Below, one piece after another: positions 1-6,433 of a stretch of DNA of 6,433 nt; positions within the stretch are counted from its first letter, which is position 1, and each line of letters starts with the position of its first letter. This DNA is from Acidobacteriaceae bacterium. GTDB taxonomy: Bacteria; Acidobacteriota; Terriglobia; Terriglobales; Acidobacteriaceae. Location of the stretch: positions 2,779 through 9,211 of the forward strand of contig PLBX01000176.1 of the NCBI GenBank assembly GCA_003135495.1, in the 5' to 3' direction. The notes under the pieces were generated by a model. That model saw nothing but the letters and a program-made list of their open reading frames with translations, did no database searches and was not told where the DNA came from. The translations under genes were made by a program, and so were the position numbers.

Positions 1-708
1 GAATTCCGCGATGAGACCGGCAAGTCAGTTCAACTCGCCGACTACTTTGGCCACGGGCGTCCCGTCATTCTGAACCTCGGCTACTACACCTGCCCGATGC
101 TGTGCAGTGAACTGCTGCAAGGCTTGGTCGGTTCGATGAAGGCGCTGACTTTTAATCTCGGGCAGGATTTTGACGTAGTGACAGTAAGCTTCGACCCGCG
201 CGAGACTGCGGAGATGGCCGCCGCCAAAAAGCGCGACATCATGAAGCGCTATGGCCGTCCAAACTCCGATCAGGGGTGGCACTTCCTGACCGGCAACGCC
301 GACCAGATCAATGCGCTGACGAAGATCGTTGGCTACGAATATCAGTTCGATCCGAAGACCGAGCAGTACGCTCATGCCGCCGCCATTGTAATGCTCACGC
401 CCGACCGGCATATTTCCGGCTATTTCTACGGCGTCGAGTTTGCTCCGAAAGATTTGCGCCTGGGATTAGTGCAAGCATCGCAGAATCACATCGGCAACAT
501 CGGCGATCAGGTGCTGTTGTACTGCTATCACTATGATCCGCGCACGGGAAAATATGGCGTCGTCATCAGCAACATCCTGAAGCTGGGTGGCCTGGCAACG
601 ATGCTGATTCTGGGAACATTCATGTTTGTGATGTTTCGCGTTGACCATCGCGGAGGTCAACTGACCAGCTGCCAACATGAGCACCACGATTTGAGAAGAG
701 TACCGTAA
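1..708 (+). CDS. SCO1/SenC-family copper chaperone, 5'-truncated
   Basis: SCO proteins are thioredoxin-fold, membrane-anchored proteins that deliver copper to, or reduce, the CuA site of cytochrome oxidase subunit II. The frame is open from base 1, so the start codon and any signal peptide lie outside the window. An ATG at 97 falls inside the metal-binding motif and cannot be the start. Counting codons from base 1, the copper-binding C-P-M-L-C has cysteines at codons 31 and 35. The S-F-D-P strand follows, and the third ligand is probably the histidine of Y-A-H-A-A (373-375). A hydrophobic helix at about 565-640 gives a C-terminal anchor, unlike the usual N-terminal one, and is followed by a short basic tail containing C-Q-H-E-H-H. 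The stop lies 2 nt before subunit II, so the chaperone is probably cotranscribed with its target. The family call is firm; the exact role (copper delivery or thiol reduction) is not resolved. Confidence 0.93.
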   Translation, partial: EFRDETGKSVQLADYFGHGRPVILNLGYYTCPMLCSELLQGLVGSMKALTFNLGQDFDVVTVSFDPRETAEMAAAKKRDIMKRYGRPNSDQGWHFLTGNADQINALTKIVGYEYQFDPKTEQYAHAAAIVMLTPDRHISGYFYGVEFAPKDLRLGLVQASQNHIGNIGDQVLLYCYHYDPRTGKYGVVISNILKLGGLATMLILGTFMFVMFRVDHRGGQLTSCQHEHHDLRRVP

Positions 709-710
709 CT

Positions 711-1709
711 ATGTCGAAATATTTACCATTGTGGCCCGATCAGGCCTCGACCATGGCAGGGCAGGTGGATGCGCTCTTCATCTATGTGCTATTGGTCTCA
801 GGCATCATGACGGCCCTGATTTTCATAGCCGTCACGGTGCTGGCGATTAAGTATCGGCGCGTCCCCGGCCGCAAAGCGCAACAGATCGAAGGCTCGACAT
901 TCCTTGAAATCGGCTGGTCGGTTCTTCCCTTCTTTGTCATGATCACTTTTTTTATCTGGGGAGCAATTATTTATTTTCAGGAGCGCACTCCACCAGCCGA
1001 CGCTACCGAAGTCTACGTTGTCGCTAAACAATGGATGTGGAAGATTGAGCACATGGAAGGCCAGCGCGAGATCAACGAACTTCACGTGCCGACCGGACAG
1101 AACGTCAAGCTCATCATGACCTCGCAGGATGTGATTCACAGCTTCTTCATTCCTGCATTTCGCATCAAGCAGGACGTGCTGCCCGGCCGTTACACCACGC
1201 TCTGGTTCAAGGCGACCGTTCCCGGGCGCTATCATTTGTTCTGCGCCGAATACTGCGGGACGATGCATTCCGGCATGGGCGGCGATATCGTTGTGATGGA
1301 GCCGCAGGATTACGCAAAATGGATGGCGGGCGGCCCGTTTGCTCCACTGCAGGACACCGGAAAAGAATTGTTTGCGAGCTTAGGATGCGCAACTTGTCAT
1401 CGCTCAGATATTCAGGGACGCGGGCCTAATCTGCAAGGCATCTACAACAAGCCGGTGCTGCTCGAGGACGGTCGCACCGTAGTGGCCGACGAGAATTACG
1501 TGCGCGAGTCGATCTTGAATCCGACCGCAAAAATCGTAAGCGGGTACAAGCCGGTGATGCCGACCTTCCAGGGCATCGTGAGCGACGAGCAATTGAACGC
1601 GCTGGTGGCATACGTTAAATCATTAAGCCAGCCGCCCGTGGGAACCGCCGGACTGCAAGGCCAGCCCGCTGCTTCCGCGGCACAACCACAGAATACGCAG
1701 GTGCAATAG
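711..1709 (+). CDS. coxB: Cytochrome c oxidase subunit II with fused cytochrome c domain (caa3-type)
   Basis: This 332-residue subunit accepts electrons from cytochrome c and passes them to subunit I. Two membrane helices (about 21-46 and 66-89) anchor it, with E66 at the position of the K-channel entry glutamate. The aromatic Q-W-M-W stretch (107-110) is the usual electron-entry region. A cupredoxin domain carries the full CuA set: H143, C178, E180, C182, H186 and M189, within [13 protein letters not shown] class I cytochrome c domain (about 213-305) follows, with haem motif C226-A-T-C229-H230 and probable distal ligand M283 in V-M-P. This fusion defines caa3-type enzymes. The tail from about 307 is low-complexity, rich in Q, A and P. 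I see no cleavable signal peptide or lipobox. The ATG at 711 begins 2 nt after the SCO stop; only a weak GAGAAG (693-698) precedes it, so translation may be coupled. Confidence 0.97.
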   Translation: MSKYLPLWPDQASTMAGQVDALFIYVLLVSGIMTALIFIAVTVLAIKYRRVPGRKAQQIEGSTFLEIGWSVLPFFVMITFFIWGAIIYFQERTPPADATEVYVVAKQWMWKIEHMEGQREINELHVPTGQNVKLIMTSQDVIHSFFIPAFRIKQDVLPGRYTTLWFKATVPGRYHLFCAEYCGTMHSGMGGDIVVMEPQDYAKWMAGGPFAPLQDTGKELFASLGCATCHRSDIQGRGPNLQGIYNKPVLLEDGRTVVADENYVRESILNPTAKIVSGYKPVMPTFQGIVSDEQLNALVAYVKSLSQPPVGTAGLQGQPAASAAQPQNTQVQ

Positions 1710-1711
1710 TC

Positions 1712-3370
1712 ATGGCGACCAAAGCAGCGAGCCCAGTAATCCCGGTGAATCAGACTCCGAAGTTGAATTATTTGAATAACGGGCACGGCCTCAAGTCGTG
1801 GCTGCTGACCACCGATCACAAGCGGATCGCGCTGCTCTATCTCGTCTCGGTGAGTATCTTCTTTTTCATCGGCGGCATCTTTGCCATGCTCATCCGGCTG
1901 GAGTTGCTCACGCCCGAAGGCGACCTGCTCTCAGCCGATAACTACAACAAGGCTTTCACGCAACATGGCATGATCATGGTGTTTTTCTTCTTGATCCCGG
2001 TCGTGCCCGCTGTACTCGGCAACTTCCTCGTGCCTCTGATGATCGGCGCTAAGGATCTCGCTTTCCCGCGCATCAACTTGCTGAGCTGGTATCTCTACAT
2101 CACTGCCGGAATACTCTTTCTGCACTGCATGTTGAATGGCGGCGTCGATACCGGCTGGACTTTCTATAGCCCCTTCAGCACCGAGTACACAAACACAAAT
2201 ATTGTCGAGGCGGGGATTGCGGTTTTCATCGCGGGCTTCTCGTCAATTTTCACGGGACTTAATTTCATCGTCACGGTCCACCGCATGCGCGCTCCCGGCA
2301 TGACGTGGGATCGCCTGCCGCTCTTCATCTGGGCGAACTACGCTACCAGCCTCATCATGATTCTAGGCACGCCCGTGATCGCGATCACCATTGTGCTGGT
2401 CGCGGTCGAGCGCCTCTTTCACCTCGGCATCTTCGACCCGCGGCTCGGTGGAGACCCGCTGCTCTTTCAACATTTGTTCTGGTTCTATTCGCATCCAGCG
2501 GTCTACATCATGATCCTGCCGTCGATGGGCGTGATCAGCGAACTCATAGCCTGCTTCGCGCGCAAGCGAATTTTCGGCTACAAGTTCGTCGCTATATCGA
2601 GCATGGCCATCGCCGTCTTTGGCTTCCTGGTGTGGGCGCATCATATGTTCGTCGCCGGCATCTCGCTTTACGCGGCCATGATTTTTTCCTTCCTCAGTTT
2701 TTCGGTGGGCGTGCCGTCCGCCGTAAAAGTCTTTAACTGGACGGCCACGCTTTACAAAGCGTCGATCACTTACGCCACTCCGATGCTGTATGCCTTCGGC
2801 TTCATCGGCCTTTTCACCATCGGCGGACTCACCGGCCTCATGCTGGCAACGATCGGCATCGATGTTCACGTCACCGACACTTACTTCGTCGTTGCCCACT
2901 TCCACTATGTCATGGTCGGCGGCGTGCTCATGGGTTATCTCGGAGGCTTGCATTTCTGGTGGCCTAAAATTACCGGCCGCATGTATCCGGAAGGATGGGC
3001 GAAGCTGTCGGCCTTGTTCGTGTTCGTCGGTTTCAATCTGACATTCTTCCCGCAATTTATTCTTGGATATCTCGGCATGCCGCGCCGCTACTGGCAATAC
3101 CCGCCGGAGTTCCAGGTGCTCAACGTTCTTTCAACCGCGGGAGCAAGCATCCTAGCCGTCGGTTATCTGCTGCCGATGATCTACCTGCTTTGGTCTTTGC
3201 GCTACGGTCCAATCGCCGACGCGAATCCGTGGAACGCCGCTGGCCTGGAATGGAAGACTTCGTCGCCGCCGCCGACATTTAACTTTGACGAAACGCCCGT
3301 AGTTACCTGGGAAGCCTATAACTACGACGAGATTCCAGAAAAGGAACTGGAGGCTCCCGTTGCACGATAG
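1712..3370 (+). CDS. coxA: Cytochrome c oxidase subunit I (A2-type haem-copper oxidase)
   Basis: This 552-residue catalytic subunit reduces O2 to water and pumps protons; about 12 membrane helices are evident. All metal ligands are present: H85 and H398 for haem a, H396 for haem a3, and H261, H310 and H311 for CuB, with Y265 as the His-Tyr cross-link residue. D-channel residues N104, D115 and N122 are kept, but the gating glutamate of H-P-E-V-Y is alanine (A263) and is preceded by Y259-S260, the YS signature of A2-type enzymes. The K-channel has S276, S336 (usually Thr) and K339. R458-R459 match the haem-propionate arginines. T388 replaces the His that helps bind Mg in mitochondrial enzymes, while D389 remains. 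The C-terminus ends with the usual E-W-x-T-x-S-P-P-P-x-x-N-F region and is not fused to subunit III. The ATG is 2 nt after the subunit II stop, with AGGTG at 1699-1703 as ribosome binding site. Confidence 0.98.
   Translation: MATKAASPVIPVNQTPKLNYLNNGHGLKSWLLTTDHKRIALLYLVSVSIFFFIGGIFAMLIRLELLTPEGDLLSADNYNKAFTQHGMIMVFFFLIPVVPAVLGNFLVPLMIGAKDLAFPRINLLSWYLYITAGILFLHCMLNGGVDTGWTFYSPFSTEYTNTNIVEAGIAVFIAGFSSIFTGLNFIVTVHRMRAPGMTWDRLPLFIWANYATSLIMILGTPVIAITIVLVAVERLFHLGIFDPRLGGDPLLFQHLFWFYSHPAVYIMILPSMGVISELIACFARKRIFGYKFVAISSMAIAVFGFLVWAHHMFVAGISLYAAMIFSFLSFSVGVPSAVKVFNWTATLYKASITYATPMLYAFGFIGLFTIGGLTGLMLATIGIDVHVTDTYFVVAHFHYVMVGGVLMGYLGGLHFWWPKITGRMYPEGWAKLSALFVFVGFNLTFFPQFILGYLGMPRRYWQYPPEFQVLNVLSTAGASILAVGYLLPMIYLLWSLRYGPIADANPWNAAGLEWKTSSPPPTFNFDETPVVTWEAYNYDEIPEKELEAPVAR
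3349..3353 (+). promoter_or_regulatory. Ribosome binding site selecting the TTG start of subunit III
   Basis: GGAGG lies inside the last codons of subunit I, 6 nt before the TTG at 3360. The next in-frame ATG lies about 47 codons downstream, at the beginning of the first membrane helix, and has no comparable site. This supports initiation at TTG. Confidence 0.75.
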
Positions 3371-4103
3371 CCGCGCAATTCCCGGCCCAGCCTCAACGAC
3401 GACGACGCAGGTCGCGACTGCTGACCACGAAGTGCATAACCCGGCGCTGCTCCACCACTTCGCCGACGCGCAGCAGCAGAAAAACGCCGCCTCGCTCGGC
3501 ATGTGGCTCTTTCTGGTCACGGAAATCATGTTCTTCGGCGGCATGTTTTGCGCCTACCTGATTTATCGCCTCGCCCATTTCAATGCCTTCGCCGCCGGAA
3601 GCCAGCAGCTCGACATCAAGATGGGCGCCATCAACACCGCCGTCTTGATCGTCAGCTCGGTTACCGTCGTATTGGCGGTGAAAGCGGCGGAAGTCGGCAA
3701 GCGCAAGCTGCTGACTGGCTACCTTGTCGTCACCGTTCTGCTCGGCATGACGTTTCTTGTTGTAAAGGGCTTTGAGTATAAAGAGAAGTTTGAGAAGCAT
3801 CACGTCCCGGGACCCTCATTTAATTTCACCGACAAGTTCGACGACAATGGCAAGCAGATTCCAGTCAACTCGAAAGAGGCTGAATTATTTTTCTCTCTCT
3901 ATTTTGCGATGACCGGAATGCACGCCCTGCACATGATCATCGGCTGCGGATTGTTTGGCACCCTGGCCGTCCTCGCATGGAAGGGGCATTACGCCCCCAG
4001 CTATTTCACTCCCATCGAGAACGCCGGACTGTACTGGCATTTGGTCGATATCATTTGGATTTATTTGTTTCCGTTGCTGTATTTGATTAGCCGCCATTCG
4101 TGA
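3360..4103 (+). CDS. coxC: Cytochrome c oxidase subunit III (five-helix bacterial type)
   Basis: Subunit III binds subunit I in the membrane, stabilises the active site and supports proton uptake into the D-channel. The 247-residue product has a soluble N-terminus (1-45), then five hydrophobic helices at about 46-69, 87-108, 117-137, 176-205 and 223-244. This matches the bacterial form that lacks the first two helices of the mitochondrial protein. Conserved points are E55 in [17 protein letters not shown] (186-195) and Y-W-H-L-V-D-I-I-W (225-233). A charged segment of about 35 residues (139-174), including H-H-V-P-G-P, lies between helices three and four and is longer than in typical short homologues. 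The start is TTG, overlapping the end of subunit I by 11 nt and backed by GGAGG, so translation is probably coupled. Confidence 0.95.
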   Translation: MHDSRAIPGPASTTTTQVATADHEVHNPALLHHFADAQQQKNAASLGMWLFLVTEIMFFGGMFCAYLIYRLAHFNAFAAGSQQLDIKMGAINTAVLIVSSVTVVLAVKAAEVGKRKLLTGYLVVTVLLGMTFLVVKGFEYKEKFEKHHVPGPSFNFTDKFDDNGKQIPVNSKEAELFFSLYFAMTGMHALHMIIGCGLFGTLAVLAWKGHYAPSYFTPIENAGLYWHLVDIIWIYLFPLLYLISRHS

Positions 4104-4151
4104 CGCGAGCAGGAATTTTCGGACGGTACAGCATTGGCATATACATTTAAT

Positions 4152-4233
4152 TTGTCATCCTGAGCGAAGCGAAGGATCTCTACATTGCTCCACACTGGAC
4201 TTCATAGGTCCTTCGCTTCGCTCAGGATGACAA
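4152..4233. repeat. Palindromic dispersed repeat (28-bp inverted repeat, 26-nt loop)
   Basis: The arms 4152-4179 and 4206-4233 are reverse complements over 28 positions, with one exception that would be a G-U pair in RNA. The loop is 4180-4205. The left arm contains TCATCCTGAGCGAAGCGAAG. Read on the minus strand, the element encodes the nonsense strings HPERSEG and DPSLRSG, which I recall as frequent spurious protein ends in Acidobacteriota and some other soil bacteria; this suggests a multicopy REP- or MITE-like element. No transposase and no clear target-site duplication is visible. It fills most of the gap between subunits III and IV, ends 8 nt before the subunit IV ribosome binding site, and has no T-tract, so it is not a standard intrinsic terminator. 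Its structure is certain; its multicopy nature is inferred. Confidence 0.9.
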
Positions 4234-4241
4234 GCGTTCTT

Positions 4242-4246
4242 GAGGA
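4242..4246 (+). promoter_or_regulatory. Ribosome binding site of subunit IV
   Basis: GAGGA lies 7 nt before the ATG at 4254. It fixes the start there rather than at an upstream in-frame ATG at 4185, which lies in the loop of the palindrome and would add the palindrome's right arm as coding sequence. Confidence 0.8.
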
Positions 4247-4253
4247 AAGTTCT

Positions 4254-4574
4254 ATGGCCGAACACGAAGATACAACTCACGTCGAACACGAGCACACAAC
4301 TCATTCGCAAATATTTTATATCGCGATCGGCGTAGCCCTTCTCATTCTCACCGCGACCACGGCCGCCGTGGCATTCGTGAACCTCGGTCCGCTCAATCCA
4401 GTCGTTGCCCTCTTGATCGCTACCATTAAAGCCGCGCTGGTAGTAATTTTCTTCATGCACGTCAAAGGCGCGAGCGAAAAGTTGACCAGCGCTGTAGTGG
4501 TTTCCGGATTTTTCTTTCTTGCAATTTTGCTGACCCTTTCTCTAGCCGATTATCTGACGCGATCCTGGCGATAA
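4254..4574 (+). CDS. coxD: Cytochrome c oxidase subunit IV (prokaryotic COX4-type, caa3)
   Basis: This 106-residue membrane protein fits the small fourth subunit of bacterial caa3/quinol oxidases, an accessory subunit thought to help assembly of the copper centre. Three hydrophobic helices are visible at about 19-42, 47-69 and 78-98. The second ends in the family hallmark I-K-A-A-L-V-V-I-F-F-M-H-V (58-70), and the protein closes with A-D-Y-L-T-R (98-103). The N-terminal 18 residues hold five histidines and are built from an 8-residue tandem duplication, E-H-E-D-T-T-H-V followed by E-H-E-H-T-T-H-S. The gene is 150 nt downstream of subunit III, separated by the palindromic repeat, but keeps the usual order II-I-III-IV. 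The start is set by GAGGA at 4242-4246. Confidence 0.9.
   Translation: MAEHEDTTHVEHEHTTHSQIFYIAIGVALLILTATTAAVAFVNLGPLNPVVALLIATIKAALVVIFFMHVKGASEKLTSAVVVSGFFFLAILLTLSLADYLTRSWR
4260..4307 (+). repeat. 24-bp tandem duplication in the subunit IV N-terminus
   Basis: Two in-frame 24-bp units, 4260-4283 and 4284-4307, encode E-H-E-D-T-T-H-V and E-H-E-H-T-T-H-S. They share the starts GAACACGA and the ACAACTCA core. The divergence between them shows the duplication is not brand new. It doubles the number of acidic and histidine residues ahead of the first membrane helix. Confidence 0.75.
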
Positions 4575-4593
4575 TTGGGCGGGGGCAGGATTT

Positions 4594-4630
4594 CCCCTGT
4601 GACCTCCGTGAAACCTCCGTGCCCTTCGTG
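4594..4630. repeat. Degenerate CCTCCGTG short-repeat array in the spacer after subunit IV
   Basis: Four related 8-mers occur in a row: CCCCTGTG (4594), CCTCCGTG (4603), CCTCCGTG (4614) and CCTTCGTG (4623), with start spacings of 9, 11 and 9 nt. They are followed by GTAAAGATTTT. On the minus strand this reads as CCACGAAGG-CACGGAGG units, resembling an intergenic repeat I recall from several phyla (forms like ACCACGAAGGCACGAAGG). No coding frame fits. The rest of 4575-4712 holds no gene, no convincing terminator and no convincing promoter. Confidence 0.65.
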
Positions 4631-4712
4631 GTAAAGATTTTTCTCCGCCGCAGCAAACAGTAGCAATCCTCTTGCGCCAAGCGCCCGCATCCTCGAAGAT
4701 GTTCAATACCTT

Positions 4713-6433
4713 ATGCTGCAACAAATCGCCACTTCGACCTCTCGATCTGCCGCAGTTGATGCTTCAGCGTTGGAAGCCGCTCTACGCCGACATCTGCGTG
4801 GAGAAATTCGCTTCGACTCCGGCAGTCGCGCCGTTTACGCGACCGACGGCTCCAACTACCGTCAGGTTCCAATCGGTGTCGTAGTCCCTCGAGACAAAGA
4901 AGACGTGCTCGCCGCCGTCGGGATCTGCCGCGAATTTGGCGCTCCGCTGCTGGCGCGGGGTGGAGGCACATCACTTGCCGGACAATGCTGCAACGCCGCC
5001 ATCGTCCTCGACTTTTCGAAATACATGTCGAGCATTCTCGAAATTGATCCCACGCGCCGCATCGCCCGCGTGCAGCCCGGAGTCGTACTCGACCGCCTGC
5101 GTGCCGAGGCCGAGAAGCATCACCTGACCTTTGCGCCCGATCCAGCGACTCACAGCCACTGCACCCTCGGAGGCATGATTGGCAACAACTCCTGCGGCGT
5201 GCACTCGATCATGGCGGGCAAGACGGACGACAACATCGAGGCGCTTGAAATCCTCACCTATCGCGGAGAGCGCATGCAGGTTGGTGCCACCAGCTCCGAA
5301 GATTTTGCGAGCGTCATTCGAGAAGGCGGTCGACGCGCTGAAATTTATACCGGATTGAAATCTCTGGCCGACAAATACGGCGAGCAGGTGCGGAGACAGT
5401 TCCCGAATATCCCGCGCCGCGTCTCCGGATACAACCTCAACCACCTGCTCCCCGAAAGCGGCTTTCATGTAGCGCGCTCTCTCGCCGGCTCCGAAGGCAC
5501 GTGCATCACGATTCTCGAAGCCACTTGCCGGCTAGTCGAAAGTCCGCCAGCGCGAGTGCTAGTCGTCATCGGATGGCCCGATATTTACATCTGCGCCGAC
5601 CACATTCCGCAGATCATGGAGCATCGTCCCATCGGCCTCGAAGGTTTTGACGACATCATGGTTAACGCCAGCCGCCGCAAGGGCGTGAATCTCGACGGTC
5701 TCGCGATGCTGCCGGAAGGCGCTGGCTGGCTGGTGGTCGAATTCGGCGCCCCGACTCTAGAAGAGGCGGAGGTACAGGCACGGCGGCTGATGCAAGCGCT
5801 CGATCACGCTGCAATTTCGCCCAACATGCGCCTGTTCGCCGACCCAAAGCTTGCGCAACGGATCTGGGATGTTCGCGAGTCGAGTCTCGGTGTAACTTCG
5901 CACGTTCCCGGAGAACCGCTGCGTTGGGAAGGATTTGAAGATTCTGCGGTAGCGCCGGAAAAACTGGGCGGCTACCTTCGCGATCTCCGCCGGTTGATGC
6001 AGTCGTTTCATTACGACGGTTCGTTTTACGGGCACTTCGGCCATGCCTGCATCCACACGCGCATGGATTACGATTTGCAAACGACCGAAGGCGTGCGTAA
6101 GTTTCGACAATTCATGGAAGAGGCCGCCGATCTTGTCATCCGCTATGGCGGCTCGCTCTCCGGCGAACATGGAGACGGGCAGGCGCGCGGCGAACTTCTG
6201 CCGAAAATGTTTGGTCCGGAACTCATGCAGGCCTTCCGTGAATTCAAATCGCTTTGGGATCCCGATTGGAAAATGAACCCGGGAAAGTTGATCGAGCCTT
6301 ACAAACTTGACGAAAACCTTCGCCTCGGCCCTGGCTACGATCCATGGCAGCCAGAGACGCATTTCAAATTTCCTCAAGATGAGGGCAGTCTCGCGGCTGC
6401 CAGCCTGCGCTGCGTGGGAGTCGGCAAGTGCCG
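4713..6433 (+). CDS. FAD-binding and Fe-S oxidoreductase (GlcD/YdiJ-like 2-hydroxyacid dehydrogenase), 3'-truncated
   Basis: The frame is open for 573 codons to the window end. Residues about 52-275 form a PCMH-type FAD-binding_4 domain: R-G-G-G-T-S-L-A-G-Q (82-91) binds the FAD pyrophosphate, and G-N-N-S-C-G (157-162) and L-A-G-S-E-G-T (257-263) are further hallmarks. Residues about 280-527 match FAD-oxidase_C, with G-H-F-G-H-A-C-I-H-T-R (440-450), S-G-E-H-G-D-G-Q-A-R (483-492) and the end motif W-K-M-N-P-G-K. The last codons, C567-V-G-V-G-K-C573, begin the first cysteine cluster of a C-terminal ferredoxin-like domain, so the whole protein is probably about 950-1000 residues. Relatives include E. 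coli YdiJ and fused D-lactate or glycolate dehydrogenases that oxidise 2-hydroxyacids and pass electrons through Fe-S centres; the substrate here cannot be told. ATG 4713 is the only ATG, GTG or TTG in frame after the stop at 4632 and before codon 20, but its ribosome binding site is weak. Confidence 0.92.
   Translation, partial: MLQQIATSTSRSAAVDASALEAALRRHLRGEIRFDSGSRAVYATDGSNYRQVPIGVVVPRDKEDVLAAVGICREFGAPLLARGGGTSLAGQCCNAAIVLDFSKYMSSILEIDPTRRIARVQPGVVLDRLRAEAEKHHLTFAPDPATHSHCTLGGMIGNNSCGVHSIMAGKTDDNIEALEILTYRGERMQVGATSSEDFASVIREGGRRAEIYTGLKSLADKYGEQVRRQFPNIPRRVSGYNLNHLLPESGFHVARSLAGSEGTCITILEATCRLVESPPARVLVVIGWPDIYICADHIPQIMEHRPIGLEGFDDIMVNASRRKGVNLDGLAMLPEGAGWLVVEFGAPTLEEAEVQARRLMQALDHAAISPNMRLFADPKLAQRIWDVRESSLGVTSHVPGEPLRWEGFEDSAVAPEKLGGYLRDLRRLMQSFHYDGSFYGHFGHACIHTRMDYDLQTTEGVRKFRQFMEEAADLVIRYGGSLSGEHGDGQARGELLPKMFGPELMQAFREFKSLWDPDWKMNPGKLIEPYKLDENLRLGPGYDPWQPETHFKFPQDEGSLAAASLRCVGVGKC

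Noticed and set aside
1..6. Window begins at GAATTC, hinting at an EcoRI clone end.
   Set aside because: Uncut GAATTC sites also occur at 5739 and 6240, so a full-digest fragment is unlikely and the match may be chance.
2747..2790. Apparent loss of the K-channel lysine in subunit I, at the T-L-Y-K-A-S-I-T-Y segment.
   Set aside because: Counting back from the haem ligands against the bovine protein puts the K-channel lysine in the earlier P-S-A-V-K-V-F segment, where K339 (2726-2728) is present. Only the nearby Thr is changed, to Ser.
2363..3097. Long minus-strand open frame within subunit I.
   Set aside because: It is antisense to a subunit I gene with every metal ligand intact; its composition, rich in H, D, E and R, is the usual mirror of a GC-rich membrane-protein gene.
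4117..4145. Possible promoter TTTCGG-17 nt-TATACA before the palindrome.
   Set aside because: The -10-like box is fair but the -35 matches the consensus at only three positions, and any AT-rich spacer offers such a match; not strong enough to annotate.
4152..4233. Palindrome as a rho-independent terminator of the cox operon.
   Set aside because: The stem is long with a 26-nt loop and no T-tract follows on either side; subunit IV continues the operon order right after it.
4155..4460. Minus-strand open frame across the palindrome and the start of subunit IV.
   Set aside because: Its C-terminal part is the translation of the repeat (HPERSEG, DPSLRSG) and the rest is antisense to a clear subunit IV gene.
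4580..4643. Possible terminator after subunit IV (G-run, C-run and a later T-run).
   Set aside because: Only a 4-bp GGGG/CCCC pairing is available and the T-run at 4638-4642 does not follow a GC-rich hairpin.

Overview
The window carries the core of an aa3-family haem-copper oxidase operon of the caa3 kind (cytochrome c fused to subunit II), followed by the first part of a separate, long FAD/iron-sulphur oxidoreductase gene. All genes are on the + strand. The moderately GC-rich DNA, the subunit sequences and above all two dispersed intergenic repeats point to a soil-type Acidobacteriota bacterium (Koribacter/Terriglobus-like). One repeat is a palindrome whose translations read HPERSEG and DPSLRSG; the other is a degenerate CCTCCGTG array. 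This placement comes from remembered family patterns, not from a search.

Layout: (1) 1-708, a SCO/SenC copper chaperone with its 5' end missing; (2) 711-1709, subunit II (CuA plus cytochrome c); (3) 1712-3370, subunit I; (4) 3360-4103, subunit III, starting at TTG inside the end of subunit I; (5) 4104-4253, a spacer filled mostly by a near-perfect 28-bp inverted repeat; (6) 4254-4574, the small subunit IV; (7) 4575-4712, a spacer with a degenerate short-repeat array; (8) 4713 to the window end, an FAD-binding_4 / FAD-oxidase_C protein cut at the first cysteines of its Fe-S domain. No stop codon interrupts this last frame.

How the genes work together: SCO delivers copper or reduces the CuA cysteines of subunit II. 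Electrons enter through the fused haem c, pass to CuA, then to haem a and the haem a3/CuB centre of subunit I, where O2 is reduced and protons are pumped. Subunits III and IV are accessory membrane subunits. Spacings of 2 nt, 2 nt and an 11-nt overlap among the first four genes argue for one transcript. The palindrome then separates subunit IV, which has its own strong ribosome binding site.

Subunit I has the YS variant of the proton channel (Y-S-H-P-A-V-Y, no gating glutamate), which marks it as an A2-type oxidase. I see no wholly new system. The points most worth a second look are the palindrome 8 nt upstream of the subunit IV ribosome binding site, the tandemly duplicated His-rich N-terminus of subunit IV, and the C-terminally anchored SCO protein with a Cys/His tail.
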